From NCBI GenBank assembly GCA_037903475.1, contig JBAJFG010000188.1, positions 186,001-250,000 on the forward strand: DNA of 64,000 nt, read 5' to 3'. The DNA is from Ancylostoma caninum. Its lineage: Eukaryota > Nematoda > Chromadorea > Rhabditida > Ancylostomatidae. Both the position numbers and the translations under genes were made by a program. Shown in pieces: positions 60,009 through 64,000 of the stretch. The notes below the pieces were generated by a model. That model made no database searches, had not been told where the DNA came from, and saw only the letters and a program-made list of their open reading frames with translations. Each line of letters starts with the position of its first letter. Within the stretch, counting starts at the first letter, position 1.

Positions 60009-61328
60009 CTGTAACAGTTAGTAGTAGTCGAGTACTTAGTTTTAGTCCGTTGGAGTACAGGGTGGCCAAAGAGCATTATATGTTCCTCATATAACACGAT
60101 ACTTCTCCTCCACTATTTACAATTATTCTGTTTTTTTTGTTGTTACAACTGCGCAACCATGTATCAATGTGTCAGTGGATCATGTGTGGAACGTTCTTGT
60201 TGATTCCACGTGTGCCCGTATTCTCAACGTCCTCTAGACTTAGGTCCGGATGCGTCATTAAAATCGCCCATGTTAAACGCTTTGACGCAATCAAATTTGC
60301 CCTCTAACTAGCAATCATTGACCGGTTTGTCTATACATGACGTTGTCTATACCCAGCTGCTGACCATGGGTACGAGATTACCCATCTTTTATATGATGCA
60401 TCCAACTCTTGAGATTTAACTTTCATTGTGATCTCTGGCGCCGAATGCGTCACAGAGATTACCCGCGGTGCGCGTGTTAACGTCACACAAAATCACTCTT
60501 CGTCAACAACGATCAATGGCACGTTTACCCTGGGTAATCTCAATGATGCATCCAGTCCTTGATTGAGGGGGCTTCGATACCATCTTGAGCTTTCGAGTAT
60601 TGCCATTTGGACCTCGTAAGCTTAAGCTGCAATTTATCGCCGCAGAACATTATTAAACTCTTTCCGCACCGAACAGCGAGAGATTTCTTTCGCCTAAAAT
60701 TTAGCTAGGAGGTTTTCAACGCGTTCTGATTGCGAATGTTGTAACAATTTTGTTCAGTTACGTGATATTTACTGGGTTACGATAGATCATAGATAGGTAA
60801 GCTCTAAAAATTTGCAAACAGTTTTATAGTATGCTGATCATCAATACCGACACGTCTTCATAGAATTAAGAAAGAGCCATTTTTGGGAACTAAAAAGTCA
60901 ATGTTAATTTTGGCTATTAATGACAACACCTTCCGGAATACGTATTGTTGGCAAATGTGGTCACCATCTGATATATGCAAAGTTCTATAAGAATCTGTGA
61001 AAGGTCTTATTTGACCATCAAAACTCTACAAAAATGTCGTTAAAGTACAGAATGGGTATAATAATCATAACGAACGCATTAGTCACTCACCCCATATGAA
61101 CAGAGTTCAGGCGAGAAATCCCTCTCAAATTTTGGGACAAAACAGGTGGAATAAAGCTTCAACTATTTGTACCTTTTCGGGAAGCCGTCATCTCTACATT
61201 CTCGGGTAAGGTGTCATCTTATGTTCTCCCCACAACCATTCGAGTAACGGACGCCTGGAGAAGAGTAAAAAGTAGAGAAGTTTTCCTTGGTTGTAACACA
61301 CCAACGATGTGAATTTATTAGAGCTTCC
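60009..61328. other. Upstream side of the transporter exons, no clear exon
   Basis: A possible 38-nt minus-strand exon at 60967-60930 (MVTTFANNTYSG) has an acceptor and fits the phase of the exon at 60008, but its donor GTGTTG is weak. Nothing else was recognised. Confidence 0.35.
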
Positions 61329-61554
61329 CATTGGCGAGTGCAGAAAGTGGGCGGTAGGAGGGGTGTGGAAAAAAAGTAGGATCTCCGCTGCTTTGGGGAC
61401 ACAGATGGAAAGTAAAATCAAATAAAAATATTAATTATAATAATAAGTATTTGATAAAAATCATTTTAAAAATAATAATAAGAAGAAACAACTAAAAATA
61501 AACTGATACAAGATTTTTCCCCGCACCCCTCCTCCCCTACCTGCGTCCGCTTCT
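61329..61554. mobile_element. Mutator-like MITE, copy 2 (reversed, diverged)
   Basis: Reverse complement resembles 58621-58875: same AT-rich core, the same block around TCCCCAAA, and ends TTGGCGAGTGCAG and CTGCGTCCGC. No clear target duplication remains. Confidence 0.65.
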
Positions 61555-61637
61555 CCCTATGAAATCAAGTGTGATTTGAGCTTTTTGCAGAAAGGAAAAC
61601 TCCCTACATAAAAAATAAAAAATCTTTGTATATAAAA

Positions 61638-61692
61638 GTGAAAGTTTATTTGTGTGTTTGCGTGTGTGTTTGTATGTGTGTGTGTGTATGTA
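61638..61692. repeat. GT-rich microsatellite
   Basis: Repeated TGTGTG/TGTATG units leading straight into the TA that begins a MITE E fragment. Confidence 0.85.
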
Positions 61693-61870
61693 TAGTCTAT
61701 TAGCTCACAGAGGGCGCTCGATCCAACTTTGTCCGCAACTACGACTTCACCATTTTTAGGCTAACCGATCTATTTTTTGCGCTTTTTTTGATATCCATAT
61801 AGTGTGGTTCCTTCCATTCTTATGTTTCCCCACTGCCATCCGCTAAAATATCCTTCCAGACGCACAGGCC
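61693..61870. mobile_element. Truncated MITE E
   Basis: TAGTCTATTAGCTCACAGAG then GGCGCTCGATCCAAC matches the left end of 9098-9320, and the following 130 bp match its interior reversed. The right terminus is missing. Confidence 0.7.
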
Positions 61871-62061
61871 TCAGCACAGGTCTCCCCGGGGGCAAGCTGG
61901 GCTTCGTAAAAGGGCCGAAAAGCAAAGGGGGCTTCGTACTGAAAAAAATTGCGTTTGTTACTTCTAAGGGAAGCACCGCGTTCACAAGGGGGGTTAGGGG
62001 CATTAAATAAGTTAAGTGACCTCATCATTGAGCGTGGAGAGGCTGTCCGGTCCGAGTATTC

Positions 62062-62775
62062 CGATTGGAGCACATATTCTACATACACCGTAGGATTTAA
62101 GAATTCCTGCGCAGTCTAAACGCAACCAAATTGCATGATATCTTCACTGACAAAAGAATTAAGGGAACACTACAGCTGCTTGAACGAACGATCGAAACTT
62201 ATGTACCGCATGAAAGATATACGCGAAAAACCCTTTTCCGGAAATTTCGTGGAGCTGCTGCGAAGTCCAGACTTTAAGATTGGGCTTGAAAATTGGAGTG
62301 TGGGGAGAACTAAGGGGGCACTACAACTGTATGCTCAGTATTGCCACAACCGATGTACGGCGCAAAGAATATATGTGACGGAGACCTCAGGTCGCCCCCC
62401 AGGTCGCCCAAGGCGACTAAGTCACTTACTGAGCATACACTTTTTTTATTTCACATAATTTTTGGGCTTTTGCAGCATACGCTTTTTCTTAAGGTCCGCT
62501 CCATCATTCAAGCACCTGATGGATTCGATCCATGAAGTAAGGAATTCATAGGAGTTCTCGGAGTGTTGTAACTTAAGGTAATTTGGCGTTCAAAATACAT
62601 AATCAGCATACACTTTTTTATTTCACATAATTTTCTGGCTTTCGCAGTGAACACTTGTAGTACCCCTTTAGTTCTTTTGTTATTGAAGATATCAAATCAT
62701 TCCGTTGCGTTTACACTGCGCAGGAATCCTTGGAATCCTACGGAGTCCAAGCCTGTAGAATATGTGCTCCAATCG
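62062..62775. mobile_element. 714-bp inverted-repeat element
   Basis: The ends are inverted copies beginning CGATTGGAGCACATATTCTA, extending about 50 bp to TCCTGCGCAG. Inside, a 45-bp block (GCATACACTTTTTTATTTCA) is directly repeated near 62434 and 62604. No coding capacity was recognised. Confidence 0.7.
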
Positions 62776-62881
62776 AACGACGCTGCGGACTAGTTTCAAC
62801 CCGTTCTCCCTTGTAACAAGAATCACCTGTTCATCCTCACACGTTCCAGTGACCGTTCCATTTCCTTCCATCATCGTTTAT

Positions 62882-63319
62882 AGGGTAATTTACACCAGCT
62901 GCGTGCGTCAGACGCACGAATCAACTTGCGAAGGATCGTCCATGAGGACCGTTCGGCATGTACATCCTCAATGAAAAGAATGTACGGCCGCCTCGAGGCC
63001 GTAAGGCGGTATTTATGGTTGATGCGCGTCAAATTTGACGCTGCGATGCACAATGCAAAACGAAGAGGGGAAGAGAATGCGCGGCAGGATGCAAATGTTC
63101 CTGGCTTTGCCGCGAACAAACTGCGTTCTAATCTTCGCCGCATCGACACATCGCGGAAACTTCGTGAAATTTCAGGCCGACGCGTCAGATTTGACGCTCA
63201 TCAACCATAAATAGCGTCTAAACGCGTGCCCCTGAGCCGCGTCAGCGATGCGACTGGCCCTATCCTTCATCATGTAGACGCACGCGCGTCAAACGCACGC
63301 ATCTAGTATAAATTGCCCT
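62882..63319. mobile_element. 438-bp palindromic MITE
   Basis: The ends AGGGTAATTTACACCAG and AGGGCAATTTATACTAG (read inwards) continue into GCGTGCGT and GACGC. A second inverted pair inside carries TATTTATGGTTGATG near 63011 and its reverse near 63200. CpG-rich; no coding capacity. Confidence 0.75.
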
Positions 63320-63599
63320 TTGGTCTGCCCAACTTTTTAATCCGTTCCTTTTCGGATTGAAGGTTTTTTCTTCAAATCTATGCCTTCTTCAGTTTTTTTT
63401 TGCTTCAGAATCAGAATATTGTGCCTTTACGTTCCTCGGATTGTAGTTTGCACTATGATCACGTGCCCCACCATGAGCTGTTCCCCGGAACTCCTATTTT
63501 TAGAGTGGGTTAACGTTTTCCTTTCGTTTGCATGTTCAAATGGGGCTTCGTAAAATTTTGGTTTTTCAAAGGGGGCTTCGTTTTGATTTTGGCCCGGGG

Positions 63600-63694
63600 A
63601 AGACCTCGTGCCGGGGCCTGCAGACGCATTCTGCAGGCAAAGTCGTAATTGCAGACAATGTCAGATCAGGCGCCATTTGTGGGCTAGTAGACCA
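63600..63694. mobile_element. MITE E terminus, reversed fragment
   Basis: Its reverse complement starts TGGTCTACTAGCC and continues through GGCGCCTGATC and AATTACGACTTTGCC, matching the left part of 9098-9320. TA follows at 63695-63696. Confidence 0.65.
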
Positions 63695-63794
63695 TATGTA
63701 TGTAGTGAATAGAAATCGCGGAGCAAGAACCGACCGGGACCAAATTTTGCATGTAGGTTCTTCGGGGGCCAGCGGAGGTTATAGGCTACTTTGC

Positions 63795-64000
63795 ACCTAG
63801 GATTATCGATCAGTTAATCGATTATATCGATTTTATTGATTTTTCTCTATTTTTGTCCATCGGGTGGTAAAGACATGTCTACTGGGATACCTCAATGCAC
63901 TGAACACGAATATGGCAAGCATTTTGGGCGAAATATCGATTTATCGATTTTGATGATTTTTCGCTATTCTTGCCACGGGGCGGTAAAGACATGTCTACCT
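63795..64000. repeat. AATCGAT satellite, reversed, runs off the window
   Basis: The reverse complement of this end matches the satellite at 22418-23271: AGACATGTCTTTACC, CATATTCGTG and ATCAATAAAATCGAT in the same order. About two diverged monomers are visible and the array continues beyond the window. Confidence 0.85.

Overview
The window looks like nuclear DNA of a rhabditid-type parasitic nematode, probably a strongylid such as a hookworm. The basis is short and medium introns with TTTCAG-like acceptors, an intron-rich gene closely matching animal FBXO11 / C. elegans dre-1, an RTE-clade retrotransposon, several mariner relics and very many small inverted-repeat elements. The clade call is inference; no species marker was seen.

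Only two genes can be supported, both in the right half, converging tail to tail. The first (+ strand, 37.0-51.1 kb) is a 25-exon dre-1/FBXO11 orthologue: a basic and serine-rich N terminus, an F-box, a right-handed beta-helix and a C-terminal UBR-type zinc finger. All exon phases agree, and starting at the first in-exon ATG gives 987 residues. The second (- strand, 60.0-53.9 kb) is the C-terminal two thirds of an SLC22-type organic cation/solute transporter; its N-terminal exons were not found.

The left half (1-35 kb) has no convincing host gene. From left to right it holds: a mariner relic split by a hAT-type element (2.3-3.8 kb); a 1.4-kb element with GTGAAGGG repeats between two inverted repeat arms (4.1-6.5 kb); an end-to-end chain of TA-flanked MITEs (8.3-9.6 kb); a dead RTE retrotransposon (10.1-13.3 kb); more MITEs; three tandem-repeat blocks (17.6-18.8, 19.0-21.9 and 22.4-23.3 kb); another mariner relic; a second GTGAAGGG element (27.1-28.7 kb); and a 2.5-kb nested inverted repeat (32.8-35.3 kb).

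Transposons also sit in and around the genes: a MITE in the last dre-1 intron, an element with GGCTGACCGCG repeats between the two 3' ends, and a mariner relic plus a TTAA-flanked MITE in the largest transporter intron. The last 3 kb again holds MITEs and ends in reverse-oriented copies of the 22.4-kb satellite.

The most unusual structures are the MITE chain sharing TA dinucleotides, the unassigned elements carrying clustered short repeats, and the shared sequence linking the AATCGAT satellite to an inverted-repeat element.
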